Assembly (NCBI GenBank): GCA_935421135.1
Contig: OW285189.1
Location: 23,996,298-24,060,297, forward strand
Direction of reading: 5' to 3'
Source: Bugulina stolonifera
Taxonomy: Eukaryota; Bryozoa; Gymnolaemata; Cheilostomatida; Bugulidae
DNA length: 64,000 nt
A program made the translations under genes and the position numbers. The notes beneath the pieces are model-generated. The model had not been told where the DNA came from, ran no database searches, and saw nothing but the letters and a program-made list of their open reading frames with translations. Below are positions 22,969-33,564 of the stretch, in pieces. Within the stretch, counting starts at the first letter, position 1. Every line of letters starts with the position of its first letter.

Positions 22969-23594
22969 CTTGGTGACAACACATTAATCATCATCCTCAG
23001 CAATTATCTGTCTGCTAAGATAAAAAATATCATAACAAGAGCAAATGAGTCAGCCCTGAACTAGAATATATGGCAAGTTTTCATTCATTTGAATCAATAT
23101 AATTTTATTCCTACCATCTGATTCACATTATTTTGAATTCCTCTCAAGCCTGTTCTTCACAAACTCCCATTGTTAGAACATGTTTCTATTTTTCTCAATA
23201 TCCTCTTTTGCCTCTTTGTTAGTACTGCCCTTTTTTCTGACACATCATCTACGGAGTTTTCTTTTAGCTCTGTTTGACTACAAACTTTGGCAGAGAAGAA
23301 TTAAATGCAATCTTTTATAATTTTAATAATAGCCAATAATCGAACACTTCTACTCAAACAATAACTATAACTTAGTCAACTATGGTTTACCTTGACAGGT
23401 GTATTTCCCTCTCTTGGTATCGAAAACTTTGGGGACATTTCATAGCTATTGGAACCATCACATCGCCTCGTCATCAATGGAGGCTTTTAATTGCTTGAAC
23501 AGCCGACTTTTCTTCGCCGATGCACAAAGAAATATTGTTGTATTTCGAAGATTCATAGTTACATTGGTCACACTTGAGCTTTGGTGCACTACCA

Positions 23595-23720
23595 CTCAGC
23601 TTGGAGAGTTTCAAAATCCTTCCTTGAACTGATCAGTTGCTACTTCAGAAGGTTAATCTCTGAAGAGAGCGCTGCAGATGAAATGCCGATGGTGGTCTCG
23701 CCTCACCCTGGTATTATTGA
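23595..23720 (-). pseudogene. Kinesin-1 stalk exon (coiled coil), minus-strand copy
   Basis: The complement reads GETTIGISSAALSSEIN, a stop in place of a Glu codon, then QLISSRKDFETLQAEL. It matches the intact + strand exon at 33980-34107. The same exon is present at 26840-26960 and 56802-56927. Confidence 0.8.
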
Positions 23721-23775
23721 AATAAAATATGGCATTTACATGTATGTAGATGCCCCAGTGTGTTTATACACTGGA

Positions 23776-24700
23776 TCATGGGTGGGCAACCTTTTTGAGC
23801 CAAAAGCCACTTTTAGATGATAATTTCGTAAAAGGCCACCAACACCTATTATAGTCCTGTAACTTTTAATGACAAAAAATGTTTACCTCCCTATGATAGT
23901 TACCATTTTTCATGATGTTAACGCTCACAACGTGAATCTTCATATATGTTCTTTCCTATCAAGATTCTATCAATTGAATATTTATGAAGTCCATATTTCG
24001 AACTGTAAAACACTATAAACTATAAAAAACTAGAAGCTATAAAACCTACAAAAACTCCAGACAAAACTACTAAAAGGCTGCTATCCTATAATATATTCCA
24101 GGTATACACATCATACTATAAAAACTATAAAACTATAAAATTAATTTATTAGGATTAAGTTTTCATGCCGGCTTTTTTACGCCGGGTCTAATTACCTTTG
24201 TTTTTAATGTATCTCTGTCTACTAGGCCTGCAATGATGAATCAATGAATTAATGCAACGATGAATTAATTCGCAGCATTTTCTATATCTATGCATTATTC
24301 TCAATTTTCGATTCTTATTAAATATATACTTAGTCTTTAACGTCCCAGGTTATCACCATAGCATGGTGGTCATGGGTTCGAATCTCAATGAAGCACAATT
24401 TTTTTCCCAGTAATTTTGTGGATAGCTATAAAATACATGTACTAACATGTATGACTAATATAAGTCTATAAATGCCCCAAACATACAATTTGTATTTGAT
24501 ATTCCACACAAATAGAAGGGTATGCTTCTGGAATCTACTCATTCTACTCTTCTTGGTGATTCTAAAACCGGAATTATTAACTCAATTACTACAACTGACA
24601 GTGTTCTAAAATAAGCGCTTCCTCCCAAAACATTGCAATACTATAGAACTATAAAATTTTTATTATAACTTTATTAAACTACTATTTATGTATGTTTTTT
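23776..24700. other. hAT terminus, AT-rich simple repeats, no gene
   Basis: At about 23780 CATGGGTGGGCAACCTTTTT resembles a hAT end. The hAT transposase present at the equivalent place near 27231-28199 is missing here: the flanks join at TTTATGAAGTCC near 23990. Then follow runs of ACTATAAAACTATAAAA. A short GGTTCGAATCT near 24380 looks like a tRNA B-box but no tRNA folds around it. Confidence 0.6.
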
Positions 24701-24727
24701 GTCTGTTGTAGTAAATTTCCTTTATGC

Positions 24728-24832
24728 AAAATTCACATTGAAATGGTTTTTCACCATTGTGTACTACCTTCTTATCCCACTATCTACAGTTTCATAGTTA
24801 CATTCGTCACATTTCAGCTTTCGTGCATCTGC
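24728..24832 (-). pseudogene. C2H2 zinc-finger exon remnant
   Basis: Minus-strand DARKLKCDECNYETVDSGIR then a broken linker and KNHFNVNFA in place of KPFQCEFC. One finger start (C-x2-C) plus a decayed second, of the same family as the other zinc-finger copies. Confidence 0.65.
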
Positions 24833-24873
24833 AAAATTATGTATACTTGTTATTATATATCATAGTAGAAGTA

Positions 24874-25278
24874 TTAATAGATGTTTTTATTAAATTCCAT
24901 TTGTAGAGGATTATTCAATACAATTCTTCTATTAACCCTGAGGTTTACTGATGAAACATCAAAGTTTTCAAATTTGATTGGACAATGTAGGTCTACATGG
25001 AACCCTTTTTTTGCTGTGTGATCTACAATAACTCTCTTTGTTTCTTGTTTATTTTGCAAACTATGAATGCGTTCATTTTGCAATCCAGGTGAAATAGTGA
25101 AGAGTTGAGTGTCCGTCTGATTTACTTGGTGTTGAACATTCTTTCCTTGTTTCATCAATGAAATGTTTGATGAAGCTATGCTTAGATCAATGCGAACTTT
25201 TCTCACTAGAAGTTCAATTTCTGTCTTTTGAAGGACAAAATTAGGATTGTGTCTCTGTAGTTTTGTGTCTATAATCAA
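24874..25278 (-). pseudogene. Polinton-like capsid-protein C-terminal remnant (penton-like)
   Basis: An open 134-codon minus-strand frame, unusually long for this region. It contains FVLQKTEIELLVRKVRIDLS near the start and CPIKFENFDVSSVNLRVNRR towards the end, and stops shortly after. The order of an 'LxVRKVxI' strand, a variable loop, a basic 'RxxxH' segment, 'ETKRVIVDHT' and a final 'F.NFDVSSVNLRVN' resembles the C-terminal part of the penton/minor capsid proteins of Polintons (Mavericks). This is recognition by pattern, not by search. It is followed upstream by a second basic frame (25464-25769), which supports a structural-gene block. Confidence 0.55.
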
Positions 25279-25463
25279 TCCGGGATTAAGATAACGGGAT
25301 TGAAATTAATTAAATAGCGGACTATTCAGTCTTCTAATTATGGCAACAGTTCCACTTTCTAATTATTTGTCTACACAAAAGTAAATCTTTGGTTTTTGTG
25401 TGGCACTAAAAGAAGCAGTATGATTTTCTAGCAGATTATCTGTCATCTAAAGCTTGTGAAAAT

Positions 25464-25807
25464 TCATACTTTCACTGTCGAAGATTGTTCAAAAATGTCA
25501 TGGTGTAGTCGACAGCGTTCGGCTTCAAGTTTAGTTTTTACTGCAGACTTTTGTCTGACTTCCTTTGACCCGTCTAGTTTTGATGGTGATACGAATGAAT
25601 CTGTTAACCTATTGTGTAATTGTTTGCCCCATCGACTAAAATTTTTTTGGCTGAATCTGCTAATTTCTTTCCTTTTAGACATCCTTCGCAATATTTGCTT
25701 GGTGATGATCAATTGTTTGCCAGCAGTTTTTGCAACAGTTTTAAGCGCTGATGTTATGCCTTTAGACAATTTTGAAAACTTTCTACCTAGCCCACTTCCA
25801 TTTTGAA
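25464..25807 (-). pseudogene. Basic Ala/Lys-rich protein remnant, Polinton minor-capsid-like
   Basis: Minus-strand frame with GSGLGRKFSKLSKGITSALK and TVAKTAGKQLI near the start, then a Lys/Arg-rich tail. The short Gly-rich start followed by an amphipathic Ala/Lys helix is typical of small basic virion proteins encoded beside the penton gene in Polintons. The start codon is uncertain: the helix is open upstream of the Met at 25769. Assignment rests on composition and on the neighbouring frame 24874-25278. Confidence 0.45.
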
Positions 25808-26440
25808 CTGATATACCTCAAAACTCAGGCAATCCGCCTCCAGTGTAGTGTCAACACTACATCTTCACCTTCGAATGAGACAACATTTTATTTTGATAGT
25901 GTTTCCCTGGGTGCGATTAACAGCGACATACTGAATGTGGTGAAACTTTCTCAATAGAACCTACTTGCAGTGAAGGTACCATAGAGTTTCATACTAGTCT
26001 ATTCTGCACCATATCGGCATACACACACAAATCAGAAAATCCCTGTTATATCAGCTGCATGTTCAACATAAGTTCCACTTTCATAAAACCTCCCTTCTTC
26101 GCTTTTGAGACTTAATAGTTCAGACCATTTTGACTGAAAGATATTCCAAATCCAGCAGATTTCTCAAACTTTCATCATCACCCGATTTTGAATGTGATCA
26201 TGATGTACGGCCATACCTTTCTCTACATCTGCATTTTGGAGAATTTATAGAACTATCATTCCATCAAACATTTTAAATGTCATTGCGCAGCAAGTGTCAT
26301 CAAAACGAATAGTAGCACTTCCATGGATTATGTTTCTCTAAACGAAAGGAAATTTTGTTTTTGGACAATCCAACCACCTATTGCCCTTTTTGATAACTGT
26401 GGTGAAGGAGTTATAATTTTCTTGAACACTCACGGTCTTG
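25808..26440 (-). other. Degenerate, possibly coding DNA beside the Polinton-like frames
   Basis: Broken minus-strand frames (for example KKGNRWLDCPKTKFPF and GSATIRFDDTCCAMTFKMFD near 26430-26270; QYVAVNRTQGNTIKIKCCLI near 25920) look like decayed protein but match nothing I can name. They may continue the structural-gene block. Confidence 0.35.
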
Positions 26441-26444
26441 ATGT

Positions 26445-26640
26445 TTATGCTACTCTTTCTGTTGATGTCTGTTTTGCATTGCCTTTATATCTGCTTTTAT
26501 AGCTACAGAAGTCCCATTGGCATGGTGTCTCACGAGTGTACACTGGTTTGTGCTTCTCCAATGCACCACGCTCGAGAGACTCATAGTTGCATTGATCACA
26601 CTTGGGCTTTGGTGGATCTGCAATTAGATTTATAAATATG
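26445..26640 (-). pseudogene. C2H2 zinc-finger exon remnant
   Basis: Minus-strand DPPKPKCDQCNYESLERGAL, EKHKPVYTRETPCQWDFCSY and KSRYKGN. Two finger starts (C-x2-C) with a shortened linker; the His ligands are partly lost. Same family as 22298-22705 and 43926-44103. Confidence 0.75.
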
Positions 26641-26839
26641 GGCATGAGTCGCATTTGAACCGGTTGCATTCTCACCTGGTATTATTGTAATATGAGATCT
26701 ATGTAAATGCCCCAGTGTGTTAATATAGATATAGTATAGTAATAGTTGGCAGTGTGAATGTTGCATTAAGCTGTACGTCTGTCTACACCTTGCTATCTGA
26801 CACACCCACCTGTGGTACATTATTATTGGCTTTAACCCT

Positions 26840-26960
26840 GGCAAGCTCAGCTTGGAGAGTTTCAAAATCCTTCCTTGAACTGATCAGTTGCTCCTACAAA
26901 GAGTTAATCTCCGACGAGAGCGCTGCAGTTGAAGTGCCGATGGCGGTTTCCCCTGGTATT
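26840..26960 (-). pseudogene. Kinesin-1 stalk exon, second minus-strand copy
   Basis: The complement gives GETAIGTSTAALSSEINSL and QLISSRKDFETLQAELARVK. Same exon as 33980-34107; the upstream hAT-like terminus (GTGGGCAACC near 27025) also repeats. Confidence 0.75.
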
Positions 26961-27479
26961 ATTGAAATAAAATATGGCATTTACATGTATGTAGATGCCC
27001 CAGTGTGTTTATACACTAGATCGTGGGTGGGCAACCTTTTTGAGCCAAAAGCCACTTTTAGATGATAATTTCGTAAAAGGCCACCAACACCTATAGTCCT
27101 GTAACTTTTAATGACAAAAAATGTTTACCTCCCTTTGATAATGTTACCATTTTTCATGATGTTAACGCTCACAACGTGAATCTTCATATATGTTCTTTCC
27201 TATCAAGATTCTATCAATTGAATATTTATAAAAAATTGAAAAATTTCTACTTTGGCCAGTTATTGCAACAACGGTTTTATTCACCTTTAATTATCCCCCA
27301 ATGCAAATAAACGTGAAGTATATAGGAAGCAAGAATAAGATATTGGTAGCATAATAATAGCAGGTCTTATTCACATTTTACATTATTTATTACATATTAC
27401 ATTTAATGAGACACTTGGCATTGAATGCTATCCATGACTTAAATGTACCGTGGCTTTATGTCTGAAGCGGAGAGGTTGA

Positions 27480-28199
27480 GAATGTCACTGATGAGCACAT
27501 GTGCGAGCCTTGTTCTATATTTATTCTTGACATAATGGAGTTGAGAGAAAAGTCGTTCGTATTGGTATGTGCTCCCAAACATGATCATGATTCGTGCAGC
27601 AAAGGACTTCAGTCTGAGGTATTTTTGAGCTTTTCAATTAGCAAACTGGTGAACCCATTGACACGGCCAATCATAGCAGGAGCTCCATCTCTTGTTATGG
27701 AACATAGCTTGCTAAGATCCAAGTTTTTCTGCTCTACCACTTTCTGTATTTCGGTCAACACAGCTTTTCCTGTTGCATTGCCATGCATGCTGCACAGAGA
27801 AAGCAAATTTTCTGTAATATTGAGCTCTGTGTCTACTCCACGAATAAACACAGCTAGCTGGGCTGTGTCTGTTGCATTCGCCGTTTCATCCAGCACAATA
27901 GAATATGCTGTAAAACTTTGCAGTTTATCTTGTAGCTGTTGCTTCATATCCTCACTCAAAAGTTCAGTTCGGGAAAGGATTATACAATGAAAAGCTTTCT
28001 TAGTAGTTTCCTCAGAGCATATAGCATCAGCTGCATCTTTAATGCACTCTTTAATTAACTCCCCATCCATAAACGGCTTGCCCCGCTTGCCGAACACAGT
28101 GGCATCTATGTAAGATAGCTTCATGGCAGTCTCATAACTGTAAATGCTGACCACTTTTGAAAACAAATGGCATATCTTGCTGGACGGGTTTCCCTACTA
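27480..28199 (-). pseudogene. hAT transposase fragment (ZBED/GTF2IRD2-like)
   Basis: A minus-strand frame (28166-27609, then broken) carries FSKVVSIYSYETAMKLSYID, IVLDETANATDTAQLAVFI and SKLCSITRDGAPAMIGRVNG. The LDETxxxxDTAQLAxFIRG and SITxDGAPAM blocks are diagnostic of the hAT family behind ZBED and GTF2IRD2-type genes. The N-terminal zinc finger and the C-terminal dimerisation domain are missing or not visible. It is homologous to 57365-58080. The equivalent site at 23990 lacks it. Confidence 0.85.
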
Positions 28200-28501
28200 T
28201 GAAGTCCAGATTTCGAACTGTACAACACTATAAACTATAAGCTATAAAAACTACAAAAACTCCCGACAAAAGTACTAAAAAACTGCTATCCTATAATATA
28301 TTCCAGGTATACACATCATACTATAAAATCTATAAACGTATAAAATTAATTTATTATAATTATTGATAATGTTGGTAAGTAGCAAAATGTGTAGTACATG
28401 CATAGGTAACATTATGGGCTTTAAAACTTGCGTTCTGTACATGGTGACTTATGACTGTCTTCTTGTTGGGTGTCTCCTTATATATATAATGTTAAACTGT
28501 T
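28200..28501. other. AT-rich repeat tract, no gene
   Basis: Runs of ACTATAAACTATAAAA-type sequence shared with 24000-24140, then a block shared with 22140-22290. Confidence 0.6.
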
Positions 28502-28680
28502 AAGATTTTATGCCGGCTTCATTGTGCCGGGTCGAATTACCTTTGTGCCCGGATTTGTATGTGCAAAATTCGCACGAAAATGGTTTCTTACCATCATGAA
28601 CAACTGTTTTATGTTTTTAATGTACCTCTGTCTACTGCGCTGTAATAACATTGGTCGCAGTTGGCCTTTATTGCATCTGC
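28502..28680 (-). pseudogene. C2H2 zinc-finger exon remnant, two fingers
   Basis: Minus-strand DAIKANCDQCYYSAVDRGTL, a two-base loss in the His region, then VHDGKKPFSCEFCTYKSGHK and stop after NEAGIKS. Close to the copy at 22298-22402. Confidence 0.75.
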
Positions 28681-28814
28681 ACACTACACAATACACTACA
28701 CATACAACACTATAAAAACTATAAAACTATAAAATAATTCTATTATGTTTTTGTCAAACTATCAAGATTTTATGGATAGTTATTTTGTGACGAGTCAAGG
28801 CCAGGCTTGTTGAA

Positions 28815-29760
28815 GAACAATGTGGAAGGTATCAAGTAGAAGCTGCACCATACTACATACCGCCTAAATATATACCTTCTGTGTATATATCTCGTTTGAA
28901 TTTCCCTGCATACGTGCTTTTTATATTTGCAGAAGATGCGTTCAAATGGTTTTTTACACCAGTATGAGACCACTGATGCCTTGCCATGTGGTGACGGTAA
29001 TTAGATTTATATTTGCATTGTTGAGAACACACTCTGCGTGTTTATTATGGTTGGTTTTAGTTCCATCTCAACGTAAGATATTGTTAGGTTTCAGACTGAG
29101 AATCGTCTATTAAATTCCAATAAAAACTAAAATATTAATATATAATGTAGTACAATATAACAAGGAATAATGTAAAATAGCATGAAATAACATATAAGAC
29201 ATATAAAAGCACAATATAATTCACAATATTATAAAATTATTGATAATATTGTTAAGTAGCAGAACGTGTAGTGCATGCATGGGTAATATTACGGGCTTTA
29301 AAACTTGCGGTCTTTACATGGCGACTTATGACTGTCTTGTTGGGTGTCTCCTTATATAGATAATGTATATTATACCAGGACAATCAGGTTATTTCAAAAC
29401 TGATAATATGACTATAATACATGTATAAATGTAAAGCAGGCAATTCCATTCAGTAAGGTCAATGGTTGTATCTTTCACACAGACCAATGACCCGACAGCA
29501 GAGACCCACACCTCTCATCCCACCCAGGTCAAAACATGGGCAATAGGCCACACAAACAACACACAAACTGCCCATATAGAGTAAACAGGGAATTCAATAA
29601 ACTGGGCTCAAGACCTTGTCAGGTCAAAAGCTAAAATACTTGTTTTCTACTAATTAATCTAAAGTTGTTTCTCCTTATTTGTGAATCAGTGATTGAGTTC
29701 AATTGGCTACACTTTCCCTTGGTTTCCCAACAGCGGCTTGAACTTAACTCGAAAATCCAT
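28815..29760. repeat. Interspersed block shared with 21737-22290, then unassigned DNA
   Basis: 28815-29370 matches 21737-22290 in the same orientation. 29371-29760 (with CCCGACAGCAGAGACCCACA) shows no recognisable feature. Confidence 0.6.
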
Positions 29761-29780
29761 TTGATATGTCGGTAAGTGTA

Positions 29781-30486
29781 GGTGGTTGTGTCTTACCTCC
29801 CACTATAGGGATAACTCCTGACCTGTATATCTCCTCTTGTGTAGTGTCTTACCTCCCACTATAGGGATAACTCCTGACCTGTATATCTCCTCTTGTGTAG
29901 TGTCTTACCTCCCACTATAGGGATAACTCCTGACCTGTATATCTCCTCTTGTGTAGTGTCTTACCTCCCACTATAGGGATAACTCCTGACCTGTATATCT
30001 CCTCTTGTGTAGTGTCTTACCTCCCACTATAGGGATAACTCCTGACCTGTATATCTCCTCTTGCGTAGTGTCTTACCTCCCACTATAGGGATAACTCCTG
30101 ACCTGTATATCTCCTCTTGTGTAGTGTCTTACCTCCCACTATAGGGATAACTCCTGACCTGTATATCTCCTCTTGTGTAGTGTCTTACCTCCCACTATAG
30201 GGATAACTCCTGACCTGTATATCTCCTCTTGTGTAGTGTCTTACCTCCCACTATAGGGATAACTCCTGACCTGTATATCTCCTCTTGCGTAGTGTCTTAC
30301 CTCCCACTATAGGGATAACTCCTGACCTGTATATCTCCTCTTGCGTAGTGTCTTACCTCCCACTATAGGGATAACTCCTGACCTGTATATCTCCTCTTGT
30401 GTAGTGTCTTACCTCCCACTATAGGGATAACTCCTGACCACTCCTCTTGTGTTTGGTGGGTGCACCTTGTTGAACCTGTAGGTTTC
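29781..30486 (-). repeat. 56-bp minisatellite of kinesin exon 2 end plus donor, 12 units
   Basis: On the minus strand the unit is 46 bases of exon 2 (TQEEIYRSGVIPIVGG) followed by the donor GTAAGACACT. The complement CTTACCTCCCACTATAGG recurs at about 29793 and every 56 bp to 30409, with no length change. The leftmost unit runs into the native intron sequence (GTAAGACACAACCACC). The rightmost end holds the 5' part of exon 2 (TYRFNKVHPPNTQEE, to about 30486). Native single copies of this junction exist at 17322, 19360 and 49280. Confidence 0.95.
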
Positions 30487-30489
30487 ATC

Positions 30490-31350
30490 TGTGAATTGGC
30501 CTATAAAGATGCGTCTCGGCTTTCGTTCTTTTACCCTGGTTATTTACTTTTCCAGCATCTGCAATGTTGAGTTCTTTTTCCTAACTAAGCCGTCCTTGCT
30601 TTTTCACCATGTACTAATAATGCAACATATCTTTCAGCGGCATTTTTCGTTTTTGACAGCCATTTCTGTCTTGCCCGCAGTTCTTGTAGATACTGCCGGC
30701 AACAACGTACCCAGAACTGATGGCTAGCCCTCTTACTCTGCGCCATAGATTTCTGCAGTAGATGTCATTGTCATTAATTCTTCCTGGTGGAGGTAATCCT
30801 ACCTTCGACTTCATTGTTAGTATCTGATTTGGACTGAGTGGCATTGGATTGGTATCACCTACTTGTGTTGTTAGAGGTCTGCAGTTTACTATAGCCATCA
30901 CCTCATATAGCAATATGCGCAATAGGTCGCTATCTAGTTTTGGGCTATTAATGGTTAACATGGAGTTAAGAATTACTCTGATTTATCTGATATGCCTCTC
31001 CCATGTCCCCACCCATATGACTTGCATGAGGGGTGTTCGTTATCCACTCCATAGTTTTCCACCTGGCATAAGTAGACGAAGCCTGTTCATTTTGTGTTAA
31101 CTGTCTGGTGAGCTCATTTTCAGCACCAATGAATACTGTACCCTGGTCTGTATGAAGTTGCTTCATGGGTCCCCTGATTGCTATGAAACATGTTGGTGCA
31201 TTGATGAATACATCAGTGGACAGACCATCTACTAGTTTATGTGTAAAGCCTTAGAAACTTTGCAAGTGATTATTTATCCATATTTCTTTAATCGTTCTCT
31301 GCCTTCTTTCACAAAGAATGGCCCAAAGCAATCACTTCCCACATAAGTGA
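30490..31350 (-). pseudogene. BEL/Pao retrotransposon integrase fragment
   Basis: Minus-strand pieces in order: VGSDCFGPFFVKEGRERLKK, a stop-containing stretch, FIAIRGPMKQLHTDQGTVFI with the catalytic Asp in HTDQGT, NTPHASHMGGDMGEAY, then VMAIVNCRPLTTQVGDTNPM, PLSPNQILTMKS and the PPPGR and LWRRVRGLAI motifs. The D...NPPHASHMGG...E..IN.RPLT order is that of BEL/Pao integrases. Stops and a missing upstream pol make it a dead fragment. No LTR was seen. Its left end abuts the kinesin exon-2 array and its right end a zinc-finger remnant. Confidence 0.9.
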
Positions 31351-32100
31351 TAGTCACCATCATGAACAACTTTTTATGGGTTTTTAATGTACCTCTGTCT
31401 ACTGTGCTGTAATGACATTAGTCGCAATTGAGCTTTATTGCATCTGCACACTACACACTACACTACACACAACACTATAAAAACTATAATACTATAAAAT
31501 AATTTTATTGTAATTTTGTTCAACTATCAAGATTTTATGGATGGTTATTTTGTTCACCACTTTTCAGCATTTAAAATGTTCTAATTGATTCCCTTCTTTT
31601 TTCTGTTGATTTATAAACAGAACTAATCCCAATTTTACTGAACTTGATGTTGAGCTCTCACCTTCATTTGTGTGAGTGTGAGCAGATGAACTTGGGCTTA
31701 CACTAACTTCACCGCCACCAACTTAAATCACAAGATTTTTTTTGACAATTATGTGTTTTTTGGCAACACTTTGTGTTGAGAAAGATTTCTGACATTTTTC
31801 ACATTAAACGCCTTTAAAATTCTCGCCATGAATAGATCTGTTATGACTCCTTATAATACTCCTTAAAACAAATTTTACATTTTTCATTGTGCACACGAGA
31901 ATAAGTGAAAGCTAGCAGGTAAAGTAGTTTTTCTTCTCACATACGTAGGCTGGTTGGTTGCTTCGGTGGTAGAGTGTGGTGCGGCTGTTGCTTCCCTCTC
32001 CTTCTGGATACTATTCACTAGGATGTTTACAAACTTTGCTTCTGAATTACCATTTACTTGTAGACACACAGGTGTGACAAGCTGATTTTCCATAGGAAGG
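31351..32100 (-). pseudogene. C2H2 zinc-finger remnants, minus strand
   Basis: 31360-31440 repeats the DAIKxNCDQCxYxxVDRGTLKT-type finger. Near 31880-31740 the minus strand reads HNEKCKICFKEYYKE then HGENFKGV, stop, CEKCQKSF: two broken fingers of another type. A 69-codon frame at 31884-32093 (MENQLVTPVCLQVNGNSEAK) precedes them and may be an N-terminal exon. All are decayed. Confidence 0.5.
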
Positions 32101-32536
32101 GATATTGCCTCCTCAAATGTTCACTTTCTGTCCCCATTGTAGAAGCTACAATAGGAATGTTTCTCAGACATAATTCATATCAACTACATGTAGGTGGATG
32201 AAACAACTTTATAACATGATAATAGTGGAAGTAAATTCAACTTACTAAGTGTCCCTTGATCTTCCATTTCCCCTTATGGGAAGATATCAGAGTGAGGAAG
32301 AACTCTTGGTCTTTATTTAACATCCCATCCTCTCAATCATAGCTTCAATTTGACATATCACTCCACTTCGTAGTACGAAACTACATACTTTTTGTGTGCT
32401 TATAGGTGACGTATCTTTCAAGATTGTTGAGATATTTTAGATCATACTAGTACATGTACGTAGACAGTAGTGTGATGTAATAAATATGTGTATATGAACG
32501 CAGAATCAAGACACTGAGGAATGTGTCGACATGCAG
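32101..32536. other. Unassigned DNA before kinesin stalk exons
   Basis: No recognisable feature. Confidence 0.5.
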
Positions 32537-32647
32537 AGCTCACAGCTGACGAATGGAAGAGCAGGTATTAGAAGGAAAAAGAGAGATCTAGCTGTCTACA
32601 AGATAGACTGGAAAAGGTTGAGTGGCAGTTAGAACGTTGGAGGACAG
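32537..32647 (+). pseudogene. Kinesin-1 heavy-chain stalk exon S1 with in-frame stop
   Basis: Reads LTADEWKSRY, stop (TAG 32569-32571), KEKERSSCLQDRLEKVEWQL, ERWRT, ending in phase 1 before GTAAGC. The block EEW-x-RYEKEKE...LExEL-RWR-G is a hallmark of the kinesin-1 neck/stalk. The same TAG is present in the minus-strand copy at 58148-58205, so the lesion predates duplication. Confidence 0.85.
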
Positions 32648-32821
32648 GTAAGCTGGTCAACAACTATGCAGATGTTAATTTGTAGACGTTTTAACACATG
32701 GTAATAATGGATTAAACACTAGAGCTATCTATGTATATGTACATTTATATATACAATTTATACTCAATCTATATAAACATACTGGGGCATTCACATAAAT
32801 GCCATAATACAATAATACCAG

Positions 32822-33255
32822 GTGAGACAGGAGCAAGTGAATAGAGAGGCTCTTCTAAGACCAAGAGGAGCTGTTGTTTAGCTCAAAGGGAGATTGCGAT
32901 GCTTTCCAAGGTAAACTTGCTCAAGTTCAAGCCACATGACTTAGCAAAGGTGGGTGTGTCAGATAGCAAAGGTGGGTGTGTCAGATAGCAAAGGTGGGTG
33001 TGTCAGATAGCAAAGGTGGGTGTGTCAGATAGCAAAGGTGGGTGTGTCAGATAGCAAAGGTGGGTGTGTCAGATAGCAAAGGTGGGTGTGTCAGATAGCA
33101 AAGGTGGGTGTGTCAGATAGCAAAGGTGGGTGTGTCAGATAGCAAAGGTGGGTGTGTCAGATAGCAAAGGTGGGTGTGTCAGATAGCAAAGGTGGGTGTG
33201 TCAGATAGCAAAGGTGGGTGTGTCAGATAGCAAAGGTGGGTGTGTCAGATAGAAA
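32822..33255 (+). repeat. Degenerate kinesin stalk exon ending in a 22-bp donor array
   Basis: A decayed copy of exon S2 (GET..., 32822-32945) runs into about 14 units of GTGGGTGTGTCAGATAGCAAAG. The intact exon copy at 33980-34107 ends GCACAG|GTGGGTGTGTCAGATAGCAA, so the repeat unit is the first 22 bases after the native 5' splice site, and every unit recreates an AAAG|GTGGGT donor-like junction. Confidence 0.9.
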
Positions 33256-33448
33256 GGTGTAGACAGGCATACAGCTTAATTAACTTTGCAAAGTGTTATT
33301 GATTAACTTCACTTTGTTTTCTAGATCTTACAAAAGTATGAGTTTTATTTGTGTTACCAGAATAATCTGGCAAGTTTGTGTTTAAGATTTAAGTTATTTG
33401 CGGTACAGGAAGTAGTTTTGATAGGGTACCCTTACTGTTCTACTGCAG

Positions 33449-33564
33449 AAACAAGTTGAGGAAGTTCTTCCATTTCTGGAAGAACTTCCCAGGGTTTATG
33501 AGCAAAAATCTCAAAAAGCCCAACTAGAAGCAAAAATGTTGAAACTCTCAGTGGGGAATTCCAG
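33449..33564 (+). pseudogene. Kinesin-1 stalk exon S3
   Basis: After TACTGCAG: KQVEEVLPFLEELPRVYEQK then SQKAQLEAKMLKLSVGNS, ending in phase 2 before GTAAAA. It corresponds to the EVxEVLxALEELAxxYxQKSQE region of kinesin-1 coiled coil 1-2. No stop in this copy. The open frame and good splice sites leave open that it belongs to a transcribed gene. Confidence 0.8.

Larger units (their letters stand above)
22837..23980. repeat. Recent direct duplication (partner 56044-57187)
   Basis: Constant offset of 33,207 bp across the block, so no net indels, with only rare substitutions seen (for example one in the exon-1 region near 22957). It includes minus-strand kinesin exon 1, a zinc-finger piece (APKLKCDQCNYES near 23560-23590), the kinesin stalk exon and a hAT terminus (GGGTGGGCAACC near 23780). 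Confidence 0.9.

Noticed and set aside
24370..24410. tRNA-like B box (GGTTCGAATCT)
   Set aside because: No acceptor stem, A box or cloverleaf could be formed around it; at most a tRNA-derived scrap.
27499..27990. 163-codon + strand frame
   Set aside because: Shadow of the minus-strand hAT transposase fragment in the same segment.
29781..30445. Regular 56-bp repeats as a CRISPR array
   Set aside because: Units are identical head to tail without unique spacers, contain a kinesin exon end, and the DNA is eukaryotic.
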